Assembly: GCA_900318265.1 (NCBI GenBank)
Contig: ONKA01000005.1
Location: 1-64,000, forward strand
Reading direction: 5' to 3'
DNA: 64,000 bases
DNA from: an uncultured Bacteroidales bacterium
Lineage (GTDB): Bacteria > Bacteroidota > Bacteroidia > Bacteroidales > F082
Below, in pieces: positions 1-7,648 of this stretch (the first letter of the stretch is position 1; each line of letters starts with the position of its first letter). The notes beneath the pieces were generated by a model. The model had not been told where the DNA came from, did not search any database, and saw only the letters and a list, made by a program, of their open reading frames with translations. The translations under genes and the position numbers were made by a program.

Positions 1-759
1 GTTGACAGTGTAGTTGGGACCTTCGCTGTACATGGTGAACTGGAAGGGTTCCATCCAGCAGCCGGCAGGGCGAACGCCCAGGTTCAGCGTGTCGATGACC
101 TCTTCTTCACCATCCATGTACTTCACATGGAGTTGGTCTTCCATGCTACCGCCACCTTGACCACCTTCAGTGGTGATGTCAATCTGGATGTTGGCACGGT
201 TGGGAGAGACGTACTTGTTACCCGTGTACGAACCAAGATTGTAAGGATCCGGGTTGGCGCCGTCACTGTGGAAGGTGATAACCTTGTCAGTGGCAGAGGT
301 ATAGTAGAAGTAACGCGTGCTGTAGCCCGAGGTGTACTCGTGCATACCGATCATCAGGTTGCTCGTCCCGTCGTACTCGAACGGAGTGCTGAGTGTGATG
401 GTCGTCCAGCCAGAGTTGAACGTCACGGTGCCGCTAAACACCATGTCGGAGGCCGTAACGGTCTCATAATCAGTCGTGCCCGAGAAACTGGTCCTAGACA
501 CGGCTTTCATGAACACGTCCACCTGATTGGTCTGGGAGTCCGTGCTCTGCATGTTGAAACTGATGGAATTGATCGTTCCAGCAGTTCCAATCTCGTCGGC
601 AGTGAAAATCTGCTCAACGAACGAGTAGCCCCAAAGGCTGTTGAACGGAGTCACGTAGGTCGTGCTCGTCCCATCGCCGATGGTAACTACCTCAGCCTTT
701 GCCACACCCATGAAGGCGAGCAAAAGCATCATCATCAAAGAAAATACTTTCTTTTTCAT
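1..759 (-). CDS. Secreted beta-rich surface protein (5' part only)
   Basis: The gene starts at 759 and runs off the left edge after 253 codons. The N-terminus MKKKVFSLMMMLLLAF is a Sec signal peptide, probably cleaved after VAKA. The mature part is rich in Thr, Ser, Gly and aromatic residues, with segments such as TPFEYDGTSNLMIGMHEY. This style is typical of large Bacteroidales extracellular proteins built from jelly-roll or fibronectin-like modules and often exported by the type IX system. The C-terminus, where a sorting domain would sit, is outside the window. The secreted location is well supported; the function is unknown. Confidence 0.7.
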   Translation of the reverse strand, partial: MKKKVFSLMMMLLLAFMGVAKAEVVTIGDGTSTTYVTPFNSLWGYSFVEQIFTADEIGTAGTINSISFNMQSTDSQTNQVDVFMKAVSRTSFSGTTDYETVTASDMVFSGTVTFNSGWTTITLSTPFEYDGTSNLMIGMHEYTSGYSTRYFYYTSATDKVITFHSDGANPDPYNLGSYTGNKYVSPNRANIQIDITTEGGQGGGSMEDQLHVKYMDGEEEVIDTLNLGVRPAGCWMEPFQFTMYSEGPNYTVN

Positions 760-803
760 AATGAATTGATTTGGTTAATAAATAGGTTAATTAATAATAG
801 GTT

Positions 804-811
804 CAAAGATA
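804..811 (-). promoter_or_regulatory. -7 promoter box of the secreted-protein gene
   Basis: The minus strand reads TATCTTTG, a match to the Bacteroidetes -7 consensus TAnnTTTG, 45 bases before the start codon at 759. A TTG lies a little over 20 bases upstream. This implies a leader of roughly 35-40 nt. Confidence 0.6.
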
Positions 812-1328
812 AAAAGAAGCGGGACTGTCGGACGCAAGACGCGAGACACAGATCCACATAAACACGAAATCCACCCCTGCAAAATGGCATGGTGGCATCA
901 TTTTTCCTAAGCATAAAACGAACATTCGAATGCATAGTAAACGCGTTTGTTTTGTTGTCTAGACATCTAAAAGACTAACAACTCACAATTTACCCTTAGT
1001 GAAAAACACGGATTTTTTGATTTTTTCTTGAATATTTTTATATTTAATTGTATTTCAGTAATATATAAAAGCATAATTTATCAAAATTCCTATAAGGATA
1101 ACAAACAAAACATTTTTTGCCATAAAGTATTACAAAAAGTATACCGCCCAACTTCAGCGACCGGAAAACAGGCCATTAACCATTTTGTTCATCAAAGCCC
1201 TTATGCACATAACAGCATCAGCCCACGACCCGCGCCATGGAAACGGTCAAAACGAGGTCATATCATCAACTCAGGAACACCTGATTTTGAGAGAAAATAA
1301 AAAAAATCGAAAAATTTTCGCAAAAATG
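812..1328. other. Non-coding spacer between host gene and tRNA-Ala
   Basis: AT-rich DNA between the divergent secreted-protein gene and the tRNA promoter. Short open frames exist here (for example 1028-1300) but have no recognisable protein character. I see no gene, repeat or RNA that I can support. Confidence 0.5.
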
Positions 1329-1358
1329 TTTGGCGTATCGAAAAAAGTTGTATTTTTG
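1329..1358 (+). promoter_or_regulatory. Promoter of tRNA-Ala
   Basis: A TTTG at 1329-1332 and TATTTTTG at 1351-1358 are 18 bases apart, fitting the Bacteroidetes -33/-7 arrangement. The tRNA begins 37 bases after the -7 box. Confidence 0.65.
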
Positions 1359-1394
1359 CACCCGCAAATCGAAAGATTGAAGGCCATTAAATGA

Positions 1395-1471
<77 letters not shown>

Positions 1472-1474
1472 CAC

Positions 1475-1503
1475 GAAAGGTCGCAGAAATGCGGCCTTTT
1501 TCG
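1475..1503 (+). terminator. Terminator after tRNA-Ala, supplied by the prophage
   Basis: AAAGGTCGC and GCGGCCTTT form a 9-bp stem (one T-G pair) around AGAAAT, followed by more T residues. It lies just inside the prophage and would replace the host terminator separated from the tRNA by integration. Confidence 0.7.
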
Positions 1504-1555
1504 TTTGTGTCCTATCATTTTGCTGAGGCCAGCAAATTGTCGGCAAACAAAAAAG

Positions 1556-1588
1556 TTTGCATTTTGTCTCACTTTTTGAATAATTTTG
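1556..1588 (+). promoter_or_regulatory. Integrase promoter
   Basis: TTTG at 1556-1559 and TAATTTTG at 1581-1588 are separated by 21 bases and lie upstream of the integrase start at 1646. Confidence 0.5.
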
Positions 1589-1598
1589 CGGCTGATTT

Positions 1599-1620
1599 GT
1601 TGCACAATAGTTGCACAATG
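1599..1620 (+). repeat. Paired 11-bp repeats, candidate integrase arm sites
   Basis: GTTGCACAATA (1599-1609) is followed directly by GTTGCACAATG (1610-1620). The 10-bp core GTTGCACAAT recurs at 42357-42366 near attR. Direct repeats inside both ends of an integrated element are the expected pattern for arm-type integrase binding sites; that role is inferred. Confidence 0.45.
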
Positions 1621-1645
1621 TTTTTCGGGACAAATAAGAAAGACC

Positions 1646-2953
1646 ATGGCCACGTTTTCATACGAAGTTTCCCCCTATCGACGCGCCGACGGAACGCACC
1701 TTATTAAAATAAGGATGATACACAGCCGCGAAGTCGTTCGCAAACCATCAACAATCTATGTCACAAGGGACCAGCTGAGCCGCGACCTCTCCAAGGTCAG
1801 GGATGCTGCTGTGCTCGAATCAATCAACCGACAGCTCGACACTTTCCGCAAAGCAGTAGCCGCTATCGATGGAGCAGAGTATTACACCGCTGCAGCCCTA
1901 TGGGACGCCATCAATGCAAGAATCAGGGACGAGAAGGGTTTTACGCTCGACTTCTTCGAGTATGCCGAGACCATCATTGCCAAGATGGAGAAATCCACGG
2001 GCGACGGCTACAAATCCAGCCTTAACGCATTAAAGAGATTCATCGGAAAGGACACCCTCGACATCAACGAAATCACCTTTAAGCTGCTGATGGATTTCCG
2101 TTCATTCCTCGAGACCGAGCCAGCCGTGGCCAACGGAAAGGGCAAGCGGCAAACCAAAAGCAAGGGGTGCCGTGCCGTGAGTTTCTACCTGTCCCACCTG
2201 CAGCACATCCACAGAGTCGCAAGGGAAGAGTTCAACGATGACGATATAGGGCTGATACGCATCCCACGGCAACCGTTCAAGTCTGGCCTCATTCCCCCAA
2301 TGCCAACTACCGAACACCGGGCACTGACGGCAGAGCAGATCCGCAAGATTTCCACAGTAGAGCTTGACAACCCAAAGGCGCAGTTTGCCCGCGATGTGTT
2401 TATGCTATCCTTTATATTGGTCGGCATGAATACGGTTGACATGCACAAGGTCGTGAAGTCGGACCTTAAAGACGGGGTTTTGACCTACAACCGCTCGAAA
2501 ACGGAGAAACGCCGCAAGGATAAAGCCATCATGAAGGTAAGAATCGAGCCGGAGGTGTTGCCATACCTCGAACGATACAAAGGCACCGACAGGCTGTTTG
2601 ATTTCGTCAACAGGTACGCCGACCACAGAACATTCAACCAGCATGTGAATAAAGGCTTAAAGAAAGTAGGGGAAGCCGTGGAGATAGAAGGCCTTACCTC
2701 ATACTATCCACGGCACAGCTGGGCAACCATCGCCCGCAACAACTGCGGTGTCGTTTTCGACGAGGTGTCCGAATCCCTCAACCACGCCAAGAGAGGAAGC
2801 GACCGCGTGACCGACATATACGTAGAGCGTGACTGGAGCCGGGTTTGGGATGCCAACCGAAAAGTATTGGATTTCGTGTTCAATCCACCAGCATCGGACC
2901 AGTCCCAAGCAGAAGCCACTCAGCCGACACCCCTCGAGCAGCCAAAGCCGTGA
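1646..2953 (+). CDS. int: Tyrosine-type site-specific integrase
   Basis: A 435-aa phage integrase catalysing integration and excision at the tRNA-Ala site. The N-terminal half (residues about 85-190) resembles a SAM-like core-binding domain. The C-terminal catalytic domain shows YYPRHSWAT (Arg356, His357), SESLNHAK and the nucleophile Tyr392 in IYVERD. The usual box I arginine is not obvious: the motif reads ILVGMNTVDM, a variant I associate with some Bacteroidetes integrases. ATG 1646 is preferred over an upstream in-frame ATG at 1586, which would lie beside the -7 box. The 3' end overlaps the convergent regulator gene at 2880. Confidence 0.9.
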   Translation: MATFSYEVSPYRRADGTHLIKIRMIHSREVVRKPSTIYVTRDQLSRDLSKVRDAAVLESINRQLDTFRKAVAAIDGAEYYTAAALWDAINARIRDEKGFTLDFFEYAETIIAKMEKSTGDGYKSSLNALKRFIGKDTLDINEITFKLLMDFRSFLETEPAVANGKGKRQTKSKGCRAVSFYLSHLQHIHRVAREEFNDDDIGLIRIPRQPFKSGLIPPMPTTEHRALTAEQIRKISTVELDNPKAQFARDVFMLSFILVGMNTVDMHKVVKSDLKDGVLTYNRSKTEKRRKDKAIMKVRIEPEVLPYLERYKGTDRLFDFVNRYADHRTFNQHVNKGLKKVGEAVEIEGLTSYYPRHSWATIARNNCGVVFDEVSESLNHAKRGSDRVTDIYVERDWSRVWDANRKVLDFVFNPPASDQSQAEATQPTPLEQPKP

Positions 2954-3116
2954 ACCATTCCACTTTTGCGTGTCGGTTGGTGGTACCAGACTTCCACGAA
3001 CCGAATGTTCCCTGACTGATTCCGAGGTCGGCACAGAACCCGACCACCGTCAACTTGCCCGACGAGCGCAGCAGCTCGAAGGCTTCGACAAAGCGTTTCT
3101 CTGCTGGTACCATCAT
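2880..3116 (-). CDS. Small HTH regulator, CI-repressor-like N-terminal domain
   Basis: A 78-aa protein with a helix-turn-helix region (FCADLGISQGTFGSWKSG) followed by VSAEWLLLGTGPM. That ending is typical of DNA-binding domains of Bacteroides phage CI-like repressors. It is the last gene of the four-gene minus-strand lysogeny block and its start overlaps the previous stop by 4 bp. Its 3' end overlaps the integrase 3' end by 74 bp, so expression of the two may interfere. There is no oligomerisation or peptidase domain, so it may depend on partner regulators. Confidence 0.65.
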   Translation of the reverse strand: MMVPAEKRFVEAFELLRSSGKLTVVGFCADLGISQGTFGSWKSGTTNRHAKVEWFTALAARGVSAEWLLLGTGPMLVD

Positions 3117-3505
3117 GGCAGTGAGATTATGAGTCCTCGATTATCCATCCTGACCTTGCTCGTCCAGATGGGGATATATGAGCAGATAAAGCCGATGCCG
3201 CCTACAACACAAAGACCAAGTCCCAGCTTTGCGAGCGGCTCCATTTCGGCAATACCATTCCCAAGATTAGGCGAAGAGAAAAGCAGGCAGGCCACCCCTA
3301 TCCCTTCCAGGGCGAACGAGCCGAGCGCGAGCTGTGAGTGCAAGCGCAGGCTCTCGTTGAGATATGCCACCTCGGCGTTTGTGTTGGCAAGGTGACGCAG
3401 CATGACTGAAACGCTGTCGGTTTCCATTTGTGGAGCTGACGGCGTTTGTGCTTTTATGCCTATGGCCACGGCAAGGAGTACCGCGATGATGACAAGTCTT
3501 TTCAT
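3113..3505 (-). CDS. Small membrane protein in the lysogeny block
   Basis: A 130-aa protein beginning MKRLVIIAVLLAVAIGIKAQ, a signal peptide or first membrane helix. A hydrophilic stretch follows, then two hydrophobic segments (around SFALEGIGVACLLF and LGLGLCVVGGIGFICSY). It sits between two HTH genes with 4-bp overlaps on both sides, so it is probably expressed in the lysogen. A surface or superinfection-exclusion role would fit but is only inference. Confidence 0.6.
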   Translation of the reverse strand: MKRLVIIAVLLAVAIGIKAQTPSAPQMETDSVSVMLRHLANTNAEVAYLNESLRLHSQLALGSFALEGIGVACLLFSSPNLGNGIAEMEPLAKLGLGLCVVGGIGFICSYIPIWTSKVRMDNRGLIISLP

Positions 3506-3858
3506 TCCTTTGTGAGTTTTGAGGTTAGCATTTCGATTGTTCGCTGTTGGCTTGCGATGATTTCCTGCAGCCGTTCTATTTCCACATCCCGGGTCCTCTG
3601 CTCAGCATCGGGAGCGGTGGTTGGGTCGATGAATTTTTCCCCTTGACCAGTCAGGATCCAGGCGCGGTTGATTTCGGGATAGGCGGTGCATATCTTATCC
3701 AGCAGGTTGTTGGTTATATTGTTTGTCCCGCTGAATACATTGTAAAGGATCTGCGCCCGTTCGTCGCCCCACTTGCGGGCGAACTTGGCGGGTGTGGTGT
3801 GGTAGTCCTTTTCGATGAGTTCTTTAAGCCTATCGGCTTGTGCTTTGTTTATAGCCAT
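3502..3858 (-). CDS. HTH regulator with C-terminal coiled coil
   Basis: The protein starts at MAINKAQADRLKELIEKDYH (ATG 3858) and is 118 aa long. An in-frame start at 3906 would overlap the upstream gene more deeply. The HTH-like region is followed by INRAWILTGQGEKF, the same position-specific pattern as the two neighbouring regulators. The last 35 residues (EIERLQEIIASQQRTIEML) form a leucine-zipper-like coiled coil, suggesting dimer formation. Confidence 0.6.
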   Translation of the reverse strand: MAINKAQADRLKELIEKDYHTTPAKFARKWGDERAQILYNVFSGTNNITNNLLDKICTAYPEINRAWILTGQGEKFIDPTTAPDAEQRTRDVEIERLQEIIASQQRTIEMLTSKLTKE

Positions 3859-3874
3859 GGGTAGAGTTTTACGG

Positions 3875-4255
3875 TCAGGCCACACTCGCTTTTTTAAGCT
3901 GGGCAATCTGTAGTTTAAGGTCGTCGATTTGGTCGTTCAGGTTGTCGATTTGGCGCAGCAAAATCCGTCTTTCGTTGCTGTCTATTATTGTTTCGGCAAA
4001 GTCTGCGGTATCGTCGTGTTGTATCATCATTGGGTCAGTTCCCCTCATTATCCACTCTGCGGATAGAGTTGGATAGGCTTTGAGTATTAGCGCAACTGTG
4101 TTAATTGACACGGTGGTGTTGGTCTTATTGTTTCTCCCTTTCAACTGCTGGTTGAGAGTTGTCTGCGGAATGCCTATTTCCTTGCTAAATGCAAGGATTG
4201 ACAAACCAGTGGAGTTGATGAAGTCGAGCACCCTTTGTTTTACAATTTCTTCCAT
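3875..4255 (-). CDS. Probable lysogeny repressor (HTH plus coiled coil)
   Basis: A 126-aa protein. Residues about 15-45 form an XRE/CI-type HTH (LAFSKEIGIPQTTLNQQLKG), followed by LSAEWIMRGTDPM and a C-terminal coiled coil (LRQIDNLNDQIDDLKLQIAQ). It is the first gene of the leftward block and divergent from the early operon, the classical position of a prophage repressor. It is short and lacks a self-cleaving LexA-type domain, so induction would need another mechanism. Candidate operators lie in the 127-bp intergenic region. Confidence 0.7.
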   Translation of the reverse strand: MEEIVKQRVLDFINSTGLSILAFSKEIGIPQTTLNQQLKGRNNKTNTTVSINTVALILKAYPTLSAEWIMRGTDPMMIQHDDTADFAETIIDSNERRILLRQIDNLNDQIDDLKLQIAQLKKASVA

Positions 4256-4382
4256 AGTTTATTATTTTGAATCGTTATAAATTACCGCAAATGAGGAAAT
4301 TTTTCGCTTTTTTCATTGCCAATTAACGCAAAATCACTAATTTTACAGCGTCAAAACCATACAAAAATAAGGAAAAAACGAA
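4256..4382. promoter_or_regulatory. Divergent lysogeny/early control region
   Basis: A rightward promoter is formed by TTG (4316-4318) and TAATTTTA (4338-4345). A leftward promoter probably overlaps GTAATTTAT on the minus strand. Two copies of a candidate operator are present, AATTACCGCAAA (4280-4291) and AATTAACGCAAA (4321-4332), each overlapping one promoter. A third, near-palindromic copy occurs at 18365. Confidence 0.55.
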
Positions 4383-4646
4383 ATGGAAACAAAGAAAAAC
4401 ACAAAAAAAGTGGTGCCAGAGTCGAGCTTCAACAAGGGTTGGAGCCAGATTCCGCCATGCCACAGGGATAAGGCCTGCGAAATGTTGATGAAGGTGCTGA
4501 ATATCGGCACCAAGAGTCAGTTTTATGCAAGGCTCAGGGGTGAAGTTGAACCAAAGAAGAGCCAGGTAGCTGCCATCGAGGCGGTGTTTGCTCGGTTTGA
4601 CATCTCCGAGATTTGGGGTCTGGAACCGTTTAACTCTAATCTATAA
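4383..4646 (+). CDS. Small Cro-like regulator, first early gene
   Basis: An 87-aa basic protein immediately downstream of the rightward early promoter. The central part (MKVLNIGTKSQFYARLRGEV, then KKSQVAAIEAVFARFDIS) reads as a short helix-turn-helix. Size and position match a Cro-type early regulator. I recognise no specific family, so the Cro role comes mainly from context. Confidence 0.5.
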   Translation: METKKNTKKVVPESSFNKGWSQIPPCHRDKACEMLMKVLNIGTKSQFYARLRGEVEPKKSQVAAIEAVFARFDISEIWGLEPFNSNL

Positions 4647-4651
4647 TTGCC

Positions 4652-4996
4652 ATGTTCACACGAAAGAAGGAAATCCAAAGAAAGCAGGCCATCATCGACA
4701 GCCTGAATGCACAGAACCAGAGGCTCCGTATCGAAAACGCCGAACAGCGCGAGGAATACGACAATGCACTCGAAGCAAAGGAAGCCGAAAGGCTCGAAAT
4801 CTGCGACCAACTCGGAGAGCTGCAAGAACAGCGTCGAAAGGACAAAGATACCATCGAGAGACAGGCTAACACTATCGGTCGTCTCATCAAAGAAAATGCG
4901 TGGTTGATTAAGACCAACGCCAACCTCAGCAGTAAACTCAACATCAAGCGTGGCGCTGACGGTCGCTTCGTCAGCACGAAGAAAGATCATGAATGA
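4652..4996 (+). CDS. Coiled-coil phage protein
   Basis: 114 aa, almost entirely charged alpha-helix with coiled-coil heptads from residue 5 to 95 (for example KQAIIDSLNAQNQRLRIENA). The C-terminal GADGRFVSTKK is basic. It starts 5 bp after the previous gene and overlaps the next by 8 bp. Function unknown. Confidence 0.55.
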   Translation: MFTRKKEIQRKQAIIDSLNAQNQRLRIENAEQREEYDNALEAKEAERLEICDQLGELQEQRRKDKDTIERQANTIGRLIKENAWLIKTNANLSSKLNIKRGADGRFVSTKKDHE

Positions 4997-5336
4997 GTAT
5001 GCTGCCATAATCAAAGAGGCTTTTATCCAGGGCGGGCTGGAGGTATTGCGCGTGTTACGCCCAAAGGACGATGAGTTAAGCCAGCGCGAGGCATTCGCCG
5101 AGTTTGGGAAGGCCTTTGTTTTGGATGCCGTGGCCAAAGGAAAGGTGACGGTCATCCGCAAGGGCAATGCCGGCAACTCGAAGAAACTTTACAGCCGTGC
5201 TGAGCTTACCATGGTAAAGGGTCAGCGCAATGTGCTGCGTAGCATCATCAGGCTGGAGACGGCCAAAGGCTCTTTGAAATCACAGGGGGTTGGGGGTTCG
5301 ACTCCCCCATCCCCCACCGTTCCTCGGAAGAAGTGA
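4989..5336 (+). CDS. Hypothetical early phage protein
   Basis: 115 aa from ATG 4989, overlapping the upstream gene. The body is helical (IIKEAFIQGGLEVLRVLR) with a basic C-terminal third. The last 17 codons read through a GC-rich tRNA-like hairpin (5285-5318), so the C-terminal GGSTPPSPT may reflect the inserted structure, not an evolved tail. Function unknown. Confidence 0.45.
   Translation: MNEYAAIIKEAFIQGGLEVLRVLRPKDDELSQREAFAEFGKAFVLDAVAKGKVTVIRKGNAGNSKKLYSRAELTMVKGQRNVLRSIIRLETAKGSLKSQGVGGSTPPSPTVPRKK
5285..5318 (+). other. tRNA acceptor/T-arm minihelix-like hairpin
   Basis: GGGGG-TTCGACT-CCCCC (5292-5308) is a perfect T-arm. It is flanked directly by GGGGGTT (5285-5291) and ATCCCCC (5309-5315), which pair at 6 of 7 positions, then ACC at 5316-5318. 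This is the upper half of a tRNA with no D-arm or anticodon arm. It may be an eroded tRNA gene or a tRNA mimic. Confidence 0.45.
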
Positions 5337-5476
5337 CGACCTTCCCCGCATGTAGTCAATTACTCAATGTTTAACACTGCATTTCTATCAATCACCGAGC
5401 AGGTAAAACGCGAGTAATAGTTAATGTTTTTGGTTTATACGGCCGCCTTCATACGTGAGTACCAAGTGCGGCATAC

Positions 5477-5536
5477 GAAGAGGATAGGCTGCATGGGCAG
5501 CGAAACCTACCAGACGGTTCGACTCCGTCCCTCTTC
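5477..5536 (+). other. 60-nt tRNA-like element lacking one arm
   Basis: GAAGAGG (5477-5483) pairs perfectly with CCTCTTC (5530-5536), and GACGG-TTCGACT-CCGTC (5513-5529) is a perfect T-arm. Only 29 nt lie between acceptor and T-arm. They form one imperfect stem (TAGG/CCTA with inner CTGC/GCAG), and no canonical 7-nt anticodon loop is visible. No CCA is encoded. The 246-bp gap 5337-5582 holds no protein gene. Confidence 0.5.
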
Positions 5537-5582
5537 ACAAAGCAACGCCCGAAGCTGTTAGAGGGCATCAAAATCAAACAAA

Positions 5583-6515
5583 ATGGGACTTATCAAAAGA
5601 CCGAATGAGTTGGCGGTAAAATCAACTCTCAGCATTCTTATTTACGGACAACCTGGCACAGGAAAGACCACCCTGGGCTGCTCGGCTCCTACACCCGTGC
5701 TGTTCGACTATGACGGCGGCGTTCAGCGTATCAATGGCGCCCATCAGGTGCCAACCGTGCAAATAACTTCGTGGGAAGACACGGAGCAAGCCATCCAAGA
5801 GATTGAGCAGGAATATCCAGAGTGTAAGACAATCGTCATCGATACTGTGGGTAAAATGCTCGACTACATGAGCGACTACATCATCCGTCAAGATAGCAAG
5901 ATGGGACAGCGCGATGGAAGCCTGTCGCTGAAAGGCTACGGAGTTCGTAAGACCATGTTCGTCAACTTCATCAAAAAGCTGTTTATCAATGGCCGCAGCA
6001 TCGTTTTCATTGCCCACGAAAAGGAAGACAAGGACGGTGACCTGACTGTCAAGCGTCCACTCATCGGAGGCAGCAGCGCAAGCGACCTTCTTTCCGAGCT
6101 GGACCTTGTCGGTTATATCCAGATGATAGGCAAGGAAAGGACGATAGCTTTCAACCCCACCGAGCAGTACATCGCAAAGAATTGCGCCAACCTGCCTGCA
6201 GTCGTCAAGTTACCAGAAACGGTGGACGACAAAGGTAACGCGGTGGGCAAGAATGATTTCATCACACGGGTGCTGAAAGGCTATGAAGGTGTGCAGAAAA
6301 CGAAGCTCGAAAAGAACGCCGATTTTGCGGCCTTAATGGAGTGTATCAGCGCGAAGGTTGACTACATAACCGACGCAGAAACCGCTAACGAGGTGTTGGC
6401 TGAGATACAGACCATGGAGCATATCTATGACAGCAAGATCCGCGCATCCCAGATGATAGCCGATAAGGCAAAGAGCCTCCGCTTGAAGTTGAATGCAAAA
6501 AAGCAATACGAATGA
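5583..6515 (+). CDS. Sak4-like RecA-fold ATPase (recombination)
   Basis: 310 aa. The Walker A motif GQPGTGKTT is at residues 22-30 and a Walker B-like strand TIVIDTVGKM near residue 85, with DYDGG after the first strand. This matches the AAA_24/Sak4 group of phage Rad51-like ATPases, which support single-strand annealing and recombination. The next gene, a PD-(D/E)XK nuclease overlapping by 4 bp, would provide the exonuclease partner. The C-terminal third (VLAEIQTMEHIYDSKIRASQ) is helical. Confidence 0.75.
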   Translation: MGLIKRPNELAVKSTLSILIYGQPGTGKTTLGCSAPTPVLFDYDGGVQRINGAHQVPTVQITSWEDTEQAIQEIEQEYPECKTIVIDTVGKMLDYMSDYIIRQDSKMGQRDGSLSLKGYGVRKTMFVNFIKKLFINGRSIVFIAHEKEDKDGDLTVKRPLIGGSSASDLLSELDLVGYIQMIGKERTIAFNPTEQYIAKNCANLPAVVKLPETVDDKGNAVGKNDFITRVLKGYEGVQKTKLEKNADFAALMECISAKVDYITDAETANEVLAEIQTMEHIYDSKIRASQMIADKAKSLRLKLNAKKQYE

Positions 6516-7273
6516 TACGCTACCGATTCTATCCGTCGCTGCTTGACTCATACCAGAACTATCTCGATGCTGAGAGCATCTGGGAAAAGTACTGGGGTGG
6601 AAGCGATGAGCCGAGCATCAGCCTTGACGAATATATCGACAAGACAGAGGCGGAGCTTATAGAGAAGATAAATAGGGTGCCCCATGAGCCTATCGAGGCA
6701 GCAGATAAGGGCACCTGTTTCAATGAGATTGTCGACCGTATCAACAGCAACGGCAACCCGGTAAACGATAGCGTGAAGTTGCAGTCCTGTGACACTCATA
6801 TTGAGGCCAGGACTGACAACTTCGTGTTTCTGTTCGATATTGCCACCTGCAAAGATGCGGCGGCATATTTCAAGGACAGCATCCCACAACATTTCTGCAA
6901 GGCCGTGCTACCGACGAGGTACGGCGATGTTGAGCTTTACGGCTATGCTGACGAGATACGAGGTGACAAGGTGTATGACATCAAGACGACATCGGGACAA
7001 TACGAATACGGGAAGTTCCTTAAGTCGTGGCAGTGGCGCACCTATCCCTATTGTCTCATCCAGAGCGGGGAAATGCGCGAGGTTTCGGAGTTCGAGTACA
7101 CCGTTTTTGTCTTGAACAAAAAAGAGCCGCTTACGGCAAAGATGTACTGCGAAGCCTATCCATATATCCATGAGAAAGCAAAGGAAGACCTTCGCAAGAT
7201 TTGCGAGAGCTTTATTGAGTTCCTGGATATCCATAGAGACCAGATTACTGACAAGAAAATTTTCAACCTATGA
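6512..7273 (+). CDS. PD-(D/E)XK superfamily nuclease
   Basis: 253 aa. The nuclease core is visible as YGYADEIRGDKVYDIKTTSG (Asp followed by IKTT), then QWRTYPYCLIQSG and FEYTVFVLNKKEP, the order seen in Cas4/RecB-like phage exonucleases. It overlaps the Sak4-like ATPase gene by 4 bp, suggesting a two-gene recombination module that resects DNA ends and anneals them. Confidence 0.7.
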   Translation: MIRYRFYPSLLDSYQNYLDAESIWEKYWGGSDEPSISLDEYIDKTEAELIEKINRVPHEPIEAADKGTCFNEIVDRINSNGNPVNDSVKLQSCDTHIEARTDNFVFLFDIATCKDAAAYFKDSIPQHFCKAVLPTRYGDVELYGYADEIRGDKVYDIKTTSGQYEYGKFLKSWQWRTYPYCLIQSGEMREVSEFEYTVFVLNKKEPLTAKMYCEAYPYIHEKAKEDLRKICESFIEFLDIHRDQITDKKIFNL

Positions 7274-7377
7274 ACGAAGACAACAGGGGTATTCCCAAAA
7301 TCATGGAAGACATGGCCAAGCTGGTCGATGGGCTGCTTTCCGATTGGTTCGCATTCAAGGAAGGAGGCTGTCAATGA
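7270..7377 (+). CDS. Small hypothetical protein (35 aa)
   Basis: A 35-aa frame starting MNEDNRGIPKIMEDMAKLVD, linked to both neighbours by 4-bp ATGA overlaps. The tight coupling is the main evidence that it is translated. Function unknown. Confidence 0.45.
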   Translation: MNEDNRGIPKIMEDMAKLVDGLLSDWFAFKEGGCQ

Positions 7378-7508
7378 GCAGTTGGGCTGAATACGAAGAA
7401 AGGTACGGCGAAAGCCGGGAAGACTTTATCGACGAGGAGGATCTGCTACCGTCATGGGAGCAAGCCCAGGCAGACGCAGTGGGTGTTCCGCTTTTTGGAC
7501 CGCTATGA
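7374..7508 (+). CDS. Small acidic hypothetical protein (44 aa)
   Basis: 44 aa, strongly acidic (EEYERYGESREDFIDEEDLL type composition). It starts inside the previous stop and ends inside the next start. Coding support is translational coupling and composition only. Confidence 0.45.
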   Translation: MSSWAEYEERYGESREDFIDEEDLLPSWEQAQADAVGVPLFGPL

Positions 7509-7648
7509 ACAGACCACCTACCGATAAGGAATGGCGCACGGCGCTGAGGTTGCTGGAGAGGCTTTCAAGCCCCTCCGGCACTTGGCGCGATGACGAGGCG
7601 CGACGACTAACCAAACAATACTTGAAGAAATGGAACAAGGTTGGGTAA
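7505..7648 (+). CDS. Small hypothetical protein (47 aa)
   Basis: 47 aa, MNRPPTDKEWRTALRLLERL and onward, overlapping both neighbours. It precedes the replication initiator gene and overlaps it by 19 bp. Helical and basic; function unknown. Confidence 0.45.
   Translation: MNRPPTDKEWRTALRLLERLSSPSGTWRDDEARRLTKQYLKKWNKVG

Noticed and set aside
127-861. 244-codon plus-strand reading frame opposite the secreted protein
   Set aside because: It lies antisense to a gene with a clear signal peptide and promoter, and its composition is that of a reverse-frame shadow.
1028-1394. Two short overlapping frames before tRNA-Ala
   Set aside because: AT-rich, no ribosome site or protein character; one runs into the tRNA promoter and ends just before the tRNA.
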